A DNA stretch of 64,000 nt from Bacteroidota bacterium (GTDB lineage Bacteria; Bacteroidota; Bacteroidia; Bacteroidales; JAADJA01), in assembly GCA_020444515.1 (NCBI GenBank), contig JAHLKX010000004.1, forward strand, positions 434,001 to 498,000. Reading direction: 5' to 3'. The translations under genes were made by a program, and so were the position numbers. Every line of letters begins with the position of its first letter. Within the stretch, counting starts at the first letter, position 1. A model generated the notes under the pieces. It was not told where the DNA came from and ran no database searches. It was given only the letters and a program-made list of their open reading frames with translations. Positions 42,939 through 52,226 of this stretch are shown in pieces.

Positions 42939-45377
42939 ATGAAGAAATACCTGATAGCTATTTTTCTTATCCTATTCAATTTCACAGGTTATAAATCAAT
43001 TGCTCAATGGACGACAATCTACGAGAATAGTGAATACTACTTTATGGGAATCTATTTTAAAAATGATACAACCGGATTCATGAGTGCATTTGATCTGGAG
43101 CAGTATTCTTCTCCTACATTAATTTTAAGAACAGATGATGCGGGTGAAACCTGGACAGAGATATTTACGGTTCCGGGAGGAAATGCAGGACCTTATACCT
43201 TTTATTTTGTGAACGACAGCATTGGTTATGGTGGCGGTCAGGATGGTGTATTCTATAAAACGGTGGATGGTGGTTACAACTGGTTTTTTGCAGGTAGTTT
43301 ACTGGGCACCTGGGATGTATACAGGTGCAGTTTTTTTGATGAAAACACAGGAATCGCTATCAAGCAACGAACCACTGATGGAGGTGTATCCTGGAGCCAG
43401 ATGGATATTTATACCAATGAAGTATACATCATTAATGATTCTTCAGGACTTGCAGCCTCTCCTGATGGTATTTTTTACACCTCTGATTTAGGCGAAACCT
43501 GGATACAAACCAATACACAAAGTCAAGATGACTTTTCTTCCATTTCGCTGATATCTGCTGAAATAGGATACGCCGGGAGTAAAACAGGCCTAATTTTCAA
43601 AACCAATGACGGTGGCAAGAATTGGAATTTAGTAGATTCTGTTCCTGAAGTTATCGACCGCATGATTTTTATCGATGAAAACAGGGGATACCTTCATACC
43701 GGAAGATACAATAATTTGCGGCTAATGAGGACCGAAGATGGAGGCCATAACTGGGATTATATTCTTTTTGGAAATAATTTTGCCAATGATTTTGCACTGG
43801 CTGGTGACAGCAACATCGTGGTTCCTATTGAAAATGGCTTCCTTTATAGAACAACCAATGGTGGTGGAGCTGCCCTGTTTCCTGAGCGTCCAAAAATAGA
43901 ATGGTATAAAACTTTACAGGGCAGTGACCTTGATCCCTTTGTTATTCAAAGTTCTTGTATCGATACTAATTCCAATCTATATATTTCCGGTAAATTCAGA
44001 GATACTTTAAAAATAGAAGATCAGGATCCCAACGTCTCTGCATTTCCTGAAATGATCAGCAGTGCATTAATCAAAATTACAGCCTCGGGTGAAATTGAGT
44101 ATCTGAAAATTTTTGAAGATTTTGAAAATGATATGTGGATATACACTTCAGCTTGTGATGAAAACAACAATCTTTATATTTGGATATCTGGAGAAAATGA
44201 ACAGGAAAATCAGTTACAAAAATACACTGAAGCTGGTGAATTGTTATGGTCGGTCCCAATCATAGCATACGATTGGAATCAGGGAAGAAAAATCCTTATC
44301 TCCTCGGAAAATGAGATTTGTCTTTCAGGAAATTTTGAAAATACTTTGCAAATAGCAGACGAATCCCTGACGACTGACTATAATGCTACATTTTTCGCAA
44401 AGTTGGATCAGGATGGAAATCTGCTCAGTCTTGATAAATTAATTGATTATGGGTCTTATCCTTCGAACAATATATTCAATATTGAATTAAATGATAATGG
44501 CTATCTGGTCTTGATGGCAAACGCATATGGTATTTATTACAATGGTGATTCCCTGGCTTTCGGGCCCATACACATAGTTACTTTTGATGAGGAATTTAAT
44601 TTACTCTGGAATTCAACTGGTTATAGCCAGGGTAGATTGTATGATATCCAGTTTATGGAAAATGAAAATCTGGTCATTTACGGAAAAACAGATAATGATC
44701 CCGATACCCTGCATAGCCTTCACGAAATGGATGTTTATGGTAATCTTGTCAATTATATTAAAATCAAGGGCCTCCAGTCTGGAGATGGCGGAAATATTTA
44801 TACCAATAGTTCTGGAATAATGGTTACCGGCAGATACTTCGATTTTGTTATTATTGGAAATGATTCTGTATTTGGATTTAACCCTTTAGAAACTTTTATT
44901 TTTAATCTTGATCAAAACTTTAATAATTCAGGTAAAGTACATATTGCCAGCGGCAGTTATTACAGTAGACTGATATTAAATAGTCAGAGTACTTTTTTCA
45001 CCGCTTTAAACCAGCCCGGAAACAATGTACTATTTGCTAATGACACCATTCCAGCCTCAGATGCAAAGCGCGAAATCATTGCAAAGTTCTCCAATCCAAA
45101 TACTTCAATTAATTTCTATGAATCTCATGAAAATCATGTTTTAATCTACCCCAACCCCACCAGCGGTATAATCAACTTTCAATTTCCGACAACTCAACAA
45201 AACCAACCCATACAAATCCAATGCTTCAGCAATCAGGGTAAACTGGTAAAAACAAAAACTTTTACAAATGCTGATACACACGTCTCACTCAACCTAAGTG
45301 ATTTAAGTCCGGGCATATATTATTTGCAGGTTAGATCAGATTCGAAAGTTTATATTGAGAAAATCATAATTCAATAA
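42939..45377 (+). CDS. Secreted YCF48/BNR-like repeat protein with T9SS tail
   Basis: 812 residues. Signal peptide 1-22 (ends YKSIAQ). Residues about 25-310 contain five or so units with the YCF48/BNR signature: LRTDDAGETW, YKTVDGGYNWFFAG, YTSDLGETWIQT, FKTNDGGKNWNLVD, MRTEDGGHNWDYI. This predicts a beta-propeller. A second propeller-like half (about 340-700) follows. The last about 80 residues are a T9SS type A domain (IYPNPTSGIINFQFP; LSPGIYYLQVRSD). Predicted surface-exposed or released; role unknown. Transcribed away from the toxin-antitoxin operon. Confidence 0.82.
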   Translation: MKKYLIAIFLILFNFTGYKSIAQWTTIYENSEYYFMGIYFKNDTTGFMSAFDLEQYSSPTLILRTDDAGETWTEIFTVPGGNAGPYTFYFVNDSIGYGGGQDGVFYKTVDGGYNWFFAGSLLGTWDVYRCSFFDENTGIAIKQRTTDGGVSWSQMDIYTNEVYIINDSSGLAASPDGIFYTSDLGETWIQTNTQSQDDFSSISLISAEIGYAGSKTGLIFKTNDGGKNWNLVDSVPEVIDRMIFIDENRGYLHTGRYNNLRLMRTEDGGHNWDYILFGNNFANDFALAGDSNIVVPIENGFLYRTTNGGGAALFPERPKIEWYKTLQGSDLDPFVIQSSCIDTNSNLYISGKFRDTLKIEDQDPNVSAFPEMISSALIKITASGEIEYLKIFEDFENDMWIYTSACDENNNLYIWISGENEQENQLQKYTEAGELLWSVPIIAYDWNQGRKILISSENEICLSGNFENTLQIADESLTTDYNATFFAKLDQDGNLLSLDKLIDYGSYPSNNIFNIELNDNGYLVLMANAYGIYYNGDSLAFGPIHIVTFDEEFNLLWNSTGYSQGRLYDIQFMENENLVIYGKTDNDPDTLHSLHEMDVYGNLVNYIKIKGLQSGDGGNIYTNSSGIMVTGRYFDFVIIGNDSVFGFNPLETFIFNLDQNFNNSGKVHIASGSYYSRLILNSQSTFFTALNQPGNNVLFANDTIPASDAKREIIAKFSNPNTSINFYESHENHVLIYPNPTSGIINFQFPTTQQNQPIQIQCFSNQGKLVKTKTFTNADTHVSLNLSDLSPGIYYLQVRSDSKVYIEKIIIQ

Positions 45378-45387
45378 TTGATACGGT

Positions 45388-45421
45388 AAAAAAAACCTGC
45401 TGTAATGAATCACAGCAGGTT
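45388..45421 (-). terminator. Intrinsic terminator of the 1523-residue T9SS gene
   Basis: Perfect 10-bp inverted repeat AACCTGCTGT (45394-45403) and ACAGCAGGTT (45412-45421) with 8-base loop. On the minus strand it runs into eight T (complement of 45388-45395). It may also stop the facing gene from the other side. Confidence 0.85.
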
Positions 45422-45444
45422 GTTCGTTAAGGTAGTTTATTTGG

Positions 45445-48400
45445 TCATTGCACAATGACCTTCTGATAGAAAATCTCTTTCGTTTGCCCATCAACATGAA
45501 CTTTCAAAACATATACGCCGGGATTCAGATCTGAAACATCCAGTTTCGTATTAAAAGTGCCTTTAAGTATAGTCCCAAAATTAATTTCTGATACTACCTC
45601 ACCCGTCAATTGATGCATTGTAAATGCAACTTTTGCCTCTGATGTAAGCTTCAGCGTAATACTGGTGGAACCGGAAGCGGGATTGGGTGCCACCTTGAGA
45701 AAGTTTTGTATTCCAGCAGCATTTTCGTTCGATCCGGTCATCACATCGGTGATATTTCCAACATAGGTCTCCAATGCCGCAAAGGTTTCACTGCCATCGA
45801 TGTATTCTGTTTGGACCGATTCATACAGTTGTCCGTTGCTATATACTTTAATGGTGAAATCATTTCCAATGGTAAAGCCATCCATTTCAGATGTTGCCGG
45901 GTCATCCATGGAAGTTACGGTGATGCTCATGGCATTTGAGTTACCATCATACACAGAGGCACCCACGCAAACTTCGCCATCAAAAATACCCACTTCATCA
46001 CCGGTGTTCAGCATGGTATTGGTCATCAGGATGAAATGCATCGGCATGTAAGGATTATTTTGGTACACAGGTTCAAAATATACCGGGTCATTCACAGCAA
46101 TCACAGACTTGCTGTTACTGCCGCCCTGCCCCTCCCCGATCATCAAGGAGCTCTCATCGAGTACTTTGATATAATATCCTTTACCATTTTGCAGGTTGCC
46201 GATGGTATTGATCCACTGTCCGTTGGGTTCCGGGAAAGGAATATACTGAATGAGTCCGCCTGCATCGTCCAGCACTTTATAAAGCACTTCGCCATCAATG
46301 AGCGGTTGAACGGTTTCCAAAGCATCCTGGGGATCATCAGCCGGATATCCCATAATATTCCACCCCGATTGCAACGGAACGGTCACAGGCATTGCTAGCG
46401 GCATTCCCTGCATGGATACATCTGCAGTTTCGCTCACCTTTACATAATAACCTTCCATAATGCTCATCTCACCGATGGAGTTCACCCATTTCCCTTCCGG
46501 ATCAGGCAGTGGAAGATAAACAAGGCTTCCACCATCCTGGTCGATCACCTTCAGCAGGTTCTCATCTTCAATCAGAGGTTGAAACACACTCATCATGTTG
46601 GTGTTTAGCGGCACCACTGAAGATGAAACCAGGTTCCAGCCCGGTTGAAATACCATCTGTTGGGTGGCCATGACTTCAGCGCTCAACGCAACAATAGCGG
46701 TTCCCAATGGCGTAAATACTTCATCAAATCCGGGTGTCGGGAATTCCGTAATAACTTCTGAAATTTCGCCCAGTTCAGCAGTCCAGAGTTTGAAGATCAA
46801 TTCATTGCCGGGTGTAAATCCGTTGGCCACATCTGGATTCGAACCATCATCCATTGAGACAATGATCTCAAGAATATTCGTATTATTTATCGGTTGCGTC
46901 ACCAAACCTGCACCCACACATATTTCCTGCCCGGTATTCGGATCAATATCGAAAACGCCCACCTCATCGCCAAGTTGCATGTCCAGGCTGTCAATTTGAG
47001 CCGACACCACAAAAATGGTCATTGGATTGAAAGGGGTTTCCCATACCGGATCGAAATTGCTCAAACTCTGATCAATCACAGTAAGATTAACGGGTAATTC
47101 AAAAAGTGAATTGATTGTATCATTGGAGCTAACTAAAATACTGGCTGTATAATCAGCAACGGGCAAATTGGATGCATCCAAAGTGACCTGCACAACTGCA
47201 TTGTCACCGGGAGCGATGCTCCCTGATAGAGGATCAAGTGCGATCCAGGGATTACTGGCACCAATTATAACGGTATAATCTTCTGTTTCACCAAAATTGG
47301 TATTCTGGCAGGGATCGGTATTGGAATACAACCAGGAACCCATCACACGCATTCGCGTTTCGCCATTGATGGCAGATACCGGAATTTCCAGTTGTGCAGT
47401 ATACGTTTGGCCTGGAATCTCACATTGCAGATCACTCACAACCCGTTCATCTTCTGTAAATTCTTCATCCTGGTTCAGATCGATCCATACATTCACAAAG
47501 TTGTTGCTGTAGGAGGAAGAAATCGTCACATCATAAACGGTTCCTGTGGCAAGGCCGGTGGACAGATTGGTAAAATCACCAAAACCGTTGGGAGAGCATC
47601 CTGAGTTGACATTGGATATTTCAGCCAGTTCAAAACTATTGATGCCATCCCCGAAATTACAATTGGAGGTGGGAATGCAATAATCATTGATTGATTCAGG
47701 ATCTGAAGGATCATATAAAAGTTGCTGCCATCCTTCGCCAAATCGCTCTGCGGCAAGTTTTTCAAACTGTTTTTTTGTAACCGTTGATATGCCTTTATTT
47801 TGTGATTTATTTTGATTGGTGTAAGCAGTATTGAGACTATAGTTGAGGTTAATGTTCCCTGTATTGTGGATCACAAGTTCAGTCAAAACCGATTCACCGG
47901 TTTCAACAACCTGATCTATGGATACCGGATTGACAGCTAAGTCAGGATTTCCGATTGCCACTTCCAGCGGATCCGTCAGTTGCGATTCACCTTCATCATA
48001 AAAGGCTGAAACCTGGTACTGATATATTCCAAAGTCAAGGTCGCTGTCTGAAAATGTTGTTGTTGTAACAGATCCCAACAGGTTGCCATCACGATAGACA
48101 TTGAAACCGGTATAGCTTCCTGTAAAGGGTTCCTGCCATGACAGTTCCACATTATTACCATTAACCGTTGCCTGCAGGTTTGACGGCGGCAGTAGCAGCG
48201 TATTTTCAGAGGGAATGGTAAATGCCGAGATGTGTACATTATTCTGAAGCGGAGCGGTCATCACAGCCTCTCCTGTTTGGGTATTAATAATGTAAAGACC
48301 CGATTCTCCACTGTAATTCTGTCCGGCGAAATAAAGTGTGTTGGTTGTTTTATCAAACGCGATATCCTGTATGATAATAAAATCGCCGCCAAGCGGCCCT

Positions 48401-50016
48401 ATGTAGTTCACATCAGCTGTTGCTTTATCAATGGAAAACAGGTTATCATCCGTGAGGTCAACCCCATACAAATTGCCATTTCCATCAAACGCAATGCTGG
48501 TAATACCATTTAATTCCGGATCCTCAAAACTACCAATGAGGCTTAATTCTCCTGTTGCAATGTTTATTTCAAATAACTCTGCATATGAATTTCCGTAAAA
48601 GTTCGTTCCGTCAAAAGCAATCCCAACCAAAGGGGAATCTTCAAAAAGCAGGGTGGTTTCGGTTGAGATCGGATCAAAGGAATAAACTTCACCTTCGTAA
48701 GCAACAGCATAGATCATTCCGTCGACCCATGTTGCTCCAATCAATGGAAGGTCCAGGCTGGAAATGCTTAACTGGTTAATGGTTCCGGGATCCACCAGGT
48801 CGAAGATAACCCACCCTTCCTGCAACCCGGAAGAAGGGCTGTAATTGACATATCCGTAAGCCGTCATGGGTGATACGACGGCTGTTGAGGCCGATTTGCA
48901 ATCATTGGCCGGATTTTCATCTCCGGTCAACTGTGTGCAAACTTCTGCTGAATAAGCACCCACGGACGCATCCCAGGGATCAAAACTGATATCGAGACTC
49001 TCCCCCGGCGCCAGTTCTATCACATCAACAGTGGAAACAAAATCCCCAATGGTGAGGGTAACCGGGAAACTCTGGCTCTCAAATCCATAGTTCACAACAG
49101 TGGCTTCCGCAGCATAGGGCCCGATGGCAATTGAAGCCGGCAATTCGAAGTTTAAAACCCCCACATTGGCAGCGAGCGGTTCACTCAGAATATTGACTGT
49201 ATAATCTTCAATTTCTCCGAAACTTGCGTTGGTACAAGGATCAGCAGACGACTGGATCCAGGTCACCTTCGCCCGCATCCGCGTGTTTCCTGACAGTGCA
49301 TCGGGAGGCAGATTGAAATCGACGTTGTAGGTTTCTTCAGCAACAGCCATCTCAAAATCGGTGATGAGCCGCTCATCATCCTGAAACACATAATCCTGGT
49401 TTAAATCAATGAATAGGCTGAATTTCTGGCTTCCGAAACCGGATTTCACCATTACTGTATGTGAAGTGGTTACGTCCAGATCGGTAGAAAGACTGGTAAA
49501 ATCACCATAACCATCAGGGCTGCAGCCAGATTCCAGGTTTTGGATATCACCCAGTGCAAAATCGGCTAATCCATCTCCAAACGCACAATCTGCCGAAGGA
49601 ATGCAATAGGCATCCAGCAAATGGGTCACGTCCTTTGTAAAACAGTTATTGTCAGGAAATACATCCCCGGCGAGCCAGGAACAAACTTCAATTTCGTATG
49701 TCTGTCCGGGATTGCTCAAATCAACCGGCATGAAAAAAGTATAATTATAGGTTTGGTTGGGTTGTAAAGGTTCGAGAATCGTTTCTTCAGAGAGTAGTTC
49801 TCCATCCAGTGTCAATGTCAGGGAATAATTGGCCTGTGTTTGGGTTCCTGCATTAAAAACCTCCGCAACCACAATTTCAAAATCACCCAGTCCGCCAGCC
49901 GACTCAGGACTGATGATGGCCGTTACGGCGAGATCCTTTTCATAAGGTTGACTAAAAATTGTTCCAGCATAAGTAATTGACAAAAAAAGGAACAGGATGG
50001 TAGACGTATATTTCAT
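45445..50016 (-). CDS. Giant multidomain T9SS secreted protein (GEVED, FN3, repeats)
   Basis: 1523 residues. Signal peptide 1-22 (ends GTIFSQ). Domains in order: CARDB-like (about 25-130); first GEVED domain (about 140-275, FSLFIDLNQDYVFQDDERL); a second CARDB-like stretch; a beta-propeller-like segment (about 400-620); fibronectin type III (about 630-710); second GEVED domain (about 780-905, VNVWIDLNQDEEFTEDERV); then a tandem pair of about 80-residue modules starting FQPGWNLVSSSVVPL and LQSGWNIMGYPADDP; and a T9SS domain (KVAPNPASGSTSITLKL; LNPGVYVLKVHVDGQ). GEVED and CARDB modules are common in secreted adhesins and enzymes. No catalytic domain seen; an adhesive or binding role is inference. 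Confidence 0.85.
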   Translation of the reverse strand: MKYTSTILFLFLSITYAGTIFSQPYEKDLAVTAIISPESAGGLGDFEIVVAEVFNAGTQTQANYSLTLTLDGELLSEETILEPLQPNQTYNYTFFMPVDLSNPGQTYEIEVCSWLAGDVFPDNNCFTKDVTHLLDAYCIPSADCAFGDGLADFALGDIQNLESGCSPDGYGDFTSLSTDLDVTTSHTVMVKSGFGSQKFSLFIDLNQDYVFQDDERLITDFEMAVAEETYNVDFNLPPDALSGNTRMRAKVTWIQSSADPCTNASFGEIEDYTVNILSEPLAANVGVLNFELPASIAIGPYAAEATVVNYGFESQSFPVTLTIGDFVSTVDVIELAPGESLDISFDPWDASVGAYSAEVCTQLTGDENPANDCKSASTAVVSPMTAYGYVNYSPSSGLQEGWVIFDLVDPGTINQLSISSLDLPLIGATWVDGMIYAVAYEGEVYSFDPISTETTLLFEDSPLVGIAFDGTNFYGNSYAELFEINIATGELSLIGSFEDPELNGITSIAFDGNGNLYGVDLTDDNLFSIDKATADVNYIGPLGGDFIIIQDIAFDKTTNTLYFAGQNYSGESGLYIINTQTGEAVMTAPLQNNVHISAFTIPSENTLLLPPSNLQATVNGNNVELSWQEPFTGSYTGFNVYRDGNLLGSVTTTTFSDSDLDFGIYQYQVSAFYDEGESQLTDPLEVAIGNPDLAVNPVSIDQVVETGESVLTELVIHNTGNINLNYSLNTAYTNQNKSQNKGISTVTKKQFEKLAAERFGEGWQQLLYDPSDPESINDYCIPTSNCNFGDGINSFELAEISNVNSGCSPNGFGDFTNLSTGLATGTVYDVTISSSYSNNFVNVWIDLNQDEEFTEDERVVSDLQCEIPGQTYTAQLEIPVSAINGETRMRVMGSWLYSNTDPCQNTNFGETEDYTVIIGASNPWIALDPLSGSIAPGDNAVVQVTLDASNLPVADYTASILVSSNDTINSLFELPVNLTVIDQSLSNFDPVWETPFNPMTIFVVSAQIDSLDMQLGDEVGVFDIDPNTGQEICVGAGLVTQPINNTNILEIIVSMDDGSNPDVANGFTPGNELIFKLWTAELGEISEVITEFPTPGFDEVFTPLGTAIVALSAEVMATQQMVFQPGWNLVSSSVVPLNTNMMSVFQPLIEDENLLKVIDQDGGSLVYLPLPDPEGKWVNSIGEMSIMEGYYVKVSETADVSMQGMPLAMPVTVPLQSGWNIMGYPADDPQDALETVQPLIDGEVLYKVLDDAGGLIQYIPFPEPNGQWINTIGNLQNGKGYYIKVLDESSLMIGEGQGGSNSKSVIAVNDPVYFEPVYQNNPYMPMHFILMTNTMLNTGDEVGIFDGEVCVGASVYDGNSNAMSITVTSMDDPATSEMDGFTIGNDFTIKVYSNGQLYESVQTEYIDGSETFAALETYVGNITDVMTGSNENAAGIQNFLKVAPNPASGSTSITLKLTSEAKVAFTMHQLTGEVVSEINFGTILKGTFNTKLDVSDLNPGVYVLKVHVDGQTKEIFYQKVIVQ

Positions 50017-50106
50017 TGGTTAAAATTTTAATGATTACCCCTTAAAAACATGCCTCCGACTTATTTTGTTCAGCCTTTCCGGAAAGTTTCTAAACATATT
50101 ATTACC

Positions 50107-50143
50107 CGAAATAGAAAACCATCACCCCAGTGGATGATGGTTT
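50107..50143 (-). terminator. Terminator after the nitrosative-stress operon
   Basis: AAACCATCA (50116-50124) and TGATGGTTT (50135-50143) form a 9-bp stem. On the minus strand it continues into TTTTCTATTT. It lies 41 bp after the end of the nrfA remnant. Confidence 0.65.
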
Positions 50144-50183
50144 AAATAATTCATTCAAACATTTGATGTAAATCTATAATTAT

Positions 50184-50575
50184 CTAATTATAATTGATTC
50201 CCCATCCTTCCTCACGCTTTTTAGCCTCCTCCAGCCATTTCGGGACCAGGTTCTCTTTGAATTCCTGTTTTTCCTCTTTCAGTTTTTCCATTGGCAACCC
50301 TATGAATTCCTGTGCTTTTGCTTTGGTGGAAATATCAGGATATGGAACCTCATCATTGAATCCTAATTCAGCCAGCAGCCGTGCCAACTTGATCCTGCCT
50401 TCCTGGGCAATGGTAATGCCGGTGCTCACTGTTCTTCCGATTTCCACAGGTGAATGGAAAGAACCGCCATGGGCCGCAGCCGCATAATCCCAGCGCCACT
50501 GTGCATGCCGTATGTCTGTCAAAATCTCTTTCATTTGTTCTTCAGATGCTCCTAAATCCCGGGAATTTTTGACAT
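50184..50575 (-). pseudogene. nrfA: nrfA remnant: C-terminal quarter of ammonia-forming nitrite reductase
   Basis: Matches the end of NrfA: DLGASEEQMKEI and then DIRHAQWRWDYAAAAHGG, DISTKAKAQEFIGLPMEKLK and a typical terminus (VPKWLEEAKKREEG). An ATG at 50534 would give only 116 residues; homology continues upstream to about 50570 without a start. All heme-binding CXXCH motifs and the catalytic lysine heme are in the missing part, so no nitrite reduction is possible. The upstream sequence is instead the start of a DUF438 gene in another reading frame. Reads as a deletion scar. It is the last gene of a minus-strand operon, followed by a hairpin. Confidence 0.8.
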
Positions 50576-50689
50576 CAGGCGTATCAATTGCTCGCGAACC
50601 ATATCAGGTTCCTCACCTTCATGGATCTGCACAATCATGTGCTTTAGCAGTTCTTTGCGTTTTTCTGAATTATTGATGAGTTCGCTCAT
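50552..50689 (-). pseudogene. DUF438 gene fragment (first 45 codons)
   Basis: ATG at 50689, then MSELINNSEKRKELLKHMIV and QIHEGEEPDMVREQLIRLMS, which matches the N-terminus of DUF438 proteins (about 400 residues, with hemerythrin and PAS domains in other species). It ends at an in-frame TAG (50552) within 20 bases of the junction to nrfA sequence; the nrfA frame is shifted relative to it. Everything after the first helices is lost. The parent protein family often accompanies NO-response genes. Confidence 0.65.
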
Positions 50690-50766
50690 TTTGTATCTTT
50701 TATTTTATGTGTTATTCATTTATTCCAAAGCCACCATCTTTTGGCTTCACATCTTTGCTGGTAACC

Positions 50767-51072
50767 TTACTTCCACTTATCTGTCATATGCAAAAAAGCC
50801 AGCCGGGGCTGATAAACAATCATCCTTGGGCCTGCATACCTCATCACCTCGCGAATTTGTTCTTTCCGATCTTTTTTATAACAATGAACCGGACATTTGG
50901 AACAAACCGGCTTTTCTTCACCAAATTTGCAGCGGTCGAGGCGGGTATTGCTGTATGCGATCAACAAGTTGCAATCCTCACACAATCCATCCACAGGATG
51001 ATGATGCGCTTTGCAATAGAGAGCAATCATGCTGTTCACCGTTTTTTTCTCCCGTTCGATCCGTTTCATCAT
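50767..51072 (-). CDS. ygbA: Nitrous-oxide-stimulated promoter (YgbA) family protein
   Basis: About 101 residues; starts at GTG 51075, ATG 51072 or ATG 51069 are adjacent, and I use 51072. IEREKKTVNSMIALYCKAHH at the N-terminus, followed by cysteine-rich segments (LCEDCNLL; RLDRCKFGEEKPVCSKCPVHCYK), matches the YgbA_NO family, named from genes induced by nitrogen oxides. Six or more Cys suggest metal or Fe-S binding. The stop of the amidotransferase gene is directly upstream (no gap), so it is translationally coupled. Confidence 0.82.
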   Translation of the reverse strand: MMKRIEREKKTVNSMIALYCKAHHHPVDGLCEDCNLLIAYSNTRLDRCKFGEEKPVCSKCPVHCYKKDRKEQIREVMRYAGPRMIVYQPRLAFLHMTDKWK

Positions 51073-51075
51073 CAC

Positions 51076-51768
51076 TTATCCTTCAAAAAATGTGTCCAGA
51101 AATTGAAACAGGATTTTCCGGTTAGATGCATGATATTTGTTCATGTGAAGCATTTGACCGGGTTTTTGCACAAATGGGAGATCCTCACCGAAAAGGGTTT
51201 CATTTTGCTCGATCAAAGCAACCACTCCATCCGGATTCATCTCCATATGAAACTGGAAGGCAGCCACATTTTCCGAAATAAATGCCTGGTTAGAAGTGGC
51301 CTCAGATGAAATAAAACAGTTTATCCCTTTCGGCAAACTGAAAGTATCGCCATGCCAATGGAATGTCTTAAAGTGTTTCGGGAATATACCTTTGTATTTC
51401 TTGGGGAGGTTTTTTTCGTTGATATCCACATCAAACCAACCCACTTCTTCATGTTCATTTTTAAAAACCTGAGCATTCATGGCATCGGCGATAAATTGCG
51501 AACCGAGACAAATGCCAAGTACCTTTGTCCCTTCCTGAACGGACTGTTTGATAAAATCCCGCTCATCAGGCAACCAGGAATATTCTTCATCATCATAAAT
51601 GTTCATCGGACCACCCATCACGATGAGGTTTTCAGTTTCCCTTATATCTGGTATTCCGGGATGATCATAAAAATTAACCTCCTCAAAAGAATGGCCATAT
51701 TCCTTGATCCAATCCAGGATATACCCCGGCGACTCGTAGGGCACATGCTGAAAAATGGTAAATTTCAT
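51076..51768 (-). CDS. Class I glutamine amidotransferase-like protein
   Basis: 230 residues, one GATase domain. The nucleophile Cys87 lies in VLGICLGSQFIADA, and the His174/Glu176 pair in FQFHMEM complete the triad. VMGGPMNIYDD near 50 is the oxyanion-region motif. It resembles the stand-alone amidotransferases related to GMP synthase. The acceptor partner is not encoded nearby. The gene lies between cupin and ygbA genes with gaps of 2 and 0 bp, so it is part of the same operon. Confidence 0.85.
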   Translation of the reverse strand: MKFTIFQHVPYESPGYILDWIKEYGHSFEEVNFYDHPGIPDIRETENLIVMGGPMNIYDDEEYSWLPDERDFIKQSVQEGTKVLGICLGSQFIADAMNAQVFKNEHEEVGWFDVDINEKNLPKKYKGIFPKHFKTFHWHGDTFSLPKGINCFISSEATSNQAFISENVAAFQFHMEMNPDGVVALIEQNETLFGEDLPFVQKPGQMLHMNKYHASNRKILFQFLDTFFEG

Positions 51769-51770
51769 TT

Positions 51771-52103
51771 TTATTCACTTTTGATCATGGTAAGTAACAT
51801 TTTGAACTTTTCAACGGCAAAAACAGCATGGGGTACATTGGCCGGCATGATGATCGATTCACCTTCAAGCAAATGATAAGATTTCCCTTGAATAATAATT
51901 TCACCTTCACCATCGAGAACTTGCACCAGCGCGTCAAACGGAGCTGAATGCTCGCTTAATTGCTGTCCCTTGTCGAAAGCAAACAGGGATACATTCCCCT
52001 TTTCTTTTTGCAATACCCGTTTACTGACAATGCCTTCAGCCGAATAATCTACTTTCTCTTTAAACTTCATGATGGTCGAATGACCGAATTCTTTTGATTC
52101 CAT
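51771..52103 (-). CDS. Small cupin-domain protein
   Basis: 110 residues, a single cupin barrel: FDKGQQLSEHSAPFDALVQV (motif 1 with His) and LLEGESIIMPANVPHAVFAV (motif 2 with the second His). The first motif has fewer His than metal-dependent dioxygenases, so a ligand-binding or regulatory role is possible. In this kind of operon such cupins are thought to respond to the same stress; the function is not known. It is separated from the ferredoxin gene by a GC-rich repeat. Confidence 0.75.
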   Translation of the reverse strand: MESKEFGHSTIMKFKEKVDYSAEGIVSKRVLQKEKGNVSLFAFDKGQQLSEHSAPFDALVQVLDGEGEIIIQGKSYHLLEGESIIMPANVPHAVFAVEKFKMLLTMIKSE

Positions 52104-52143
52104 ATTATTTCGTTTTTAAGAACTATTAACTTCAAACTTCGAA

Positions 52144-52204
52144 CCTGCCTTCCCTGCCTATCGGCTTTGCTCCGCTGAAGCTTTGCGAAAGCGATGCAGG
52201 CAGG
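52144..52204. repeat. GC-rich palindromic intergenic repeat (REP-like)
   Basis: A nested imperfect palindrome far richer in G+C than its surroundings. CCTGCCT (52144-52150) pairs with AGGCAGG (52198-52204); CCTGC..ATCG (52153-52163) with CGAT-GCAGG (192-200); GCTTTGC (52164-52170) with GCGAAAGC (52185-52192). It resembles the dispersed CCTGCC/GGCAGG intergenic repeats common in Bacteroidota. It sits inside an operon and splits the ferredoxin and cupin genes; no second copy was found in the window. Confidence 0.6.
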
Positions 52205-52226
52205 CGCCAGTCAGGCTTCAAACTAA

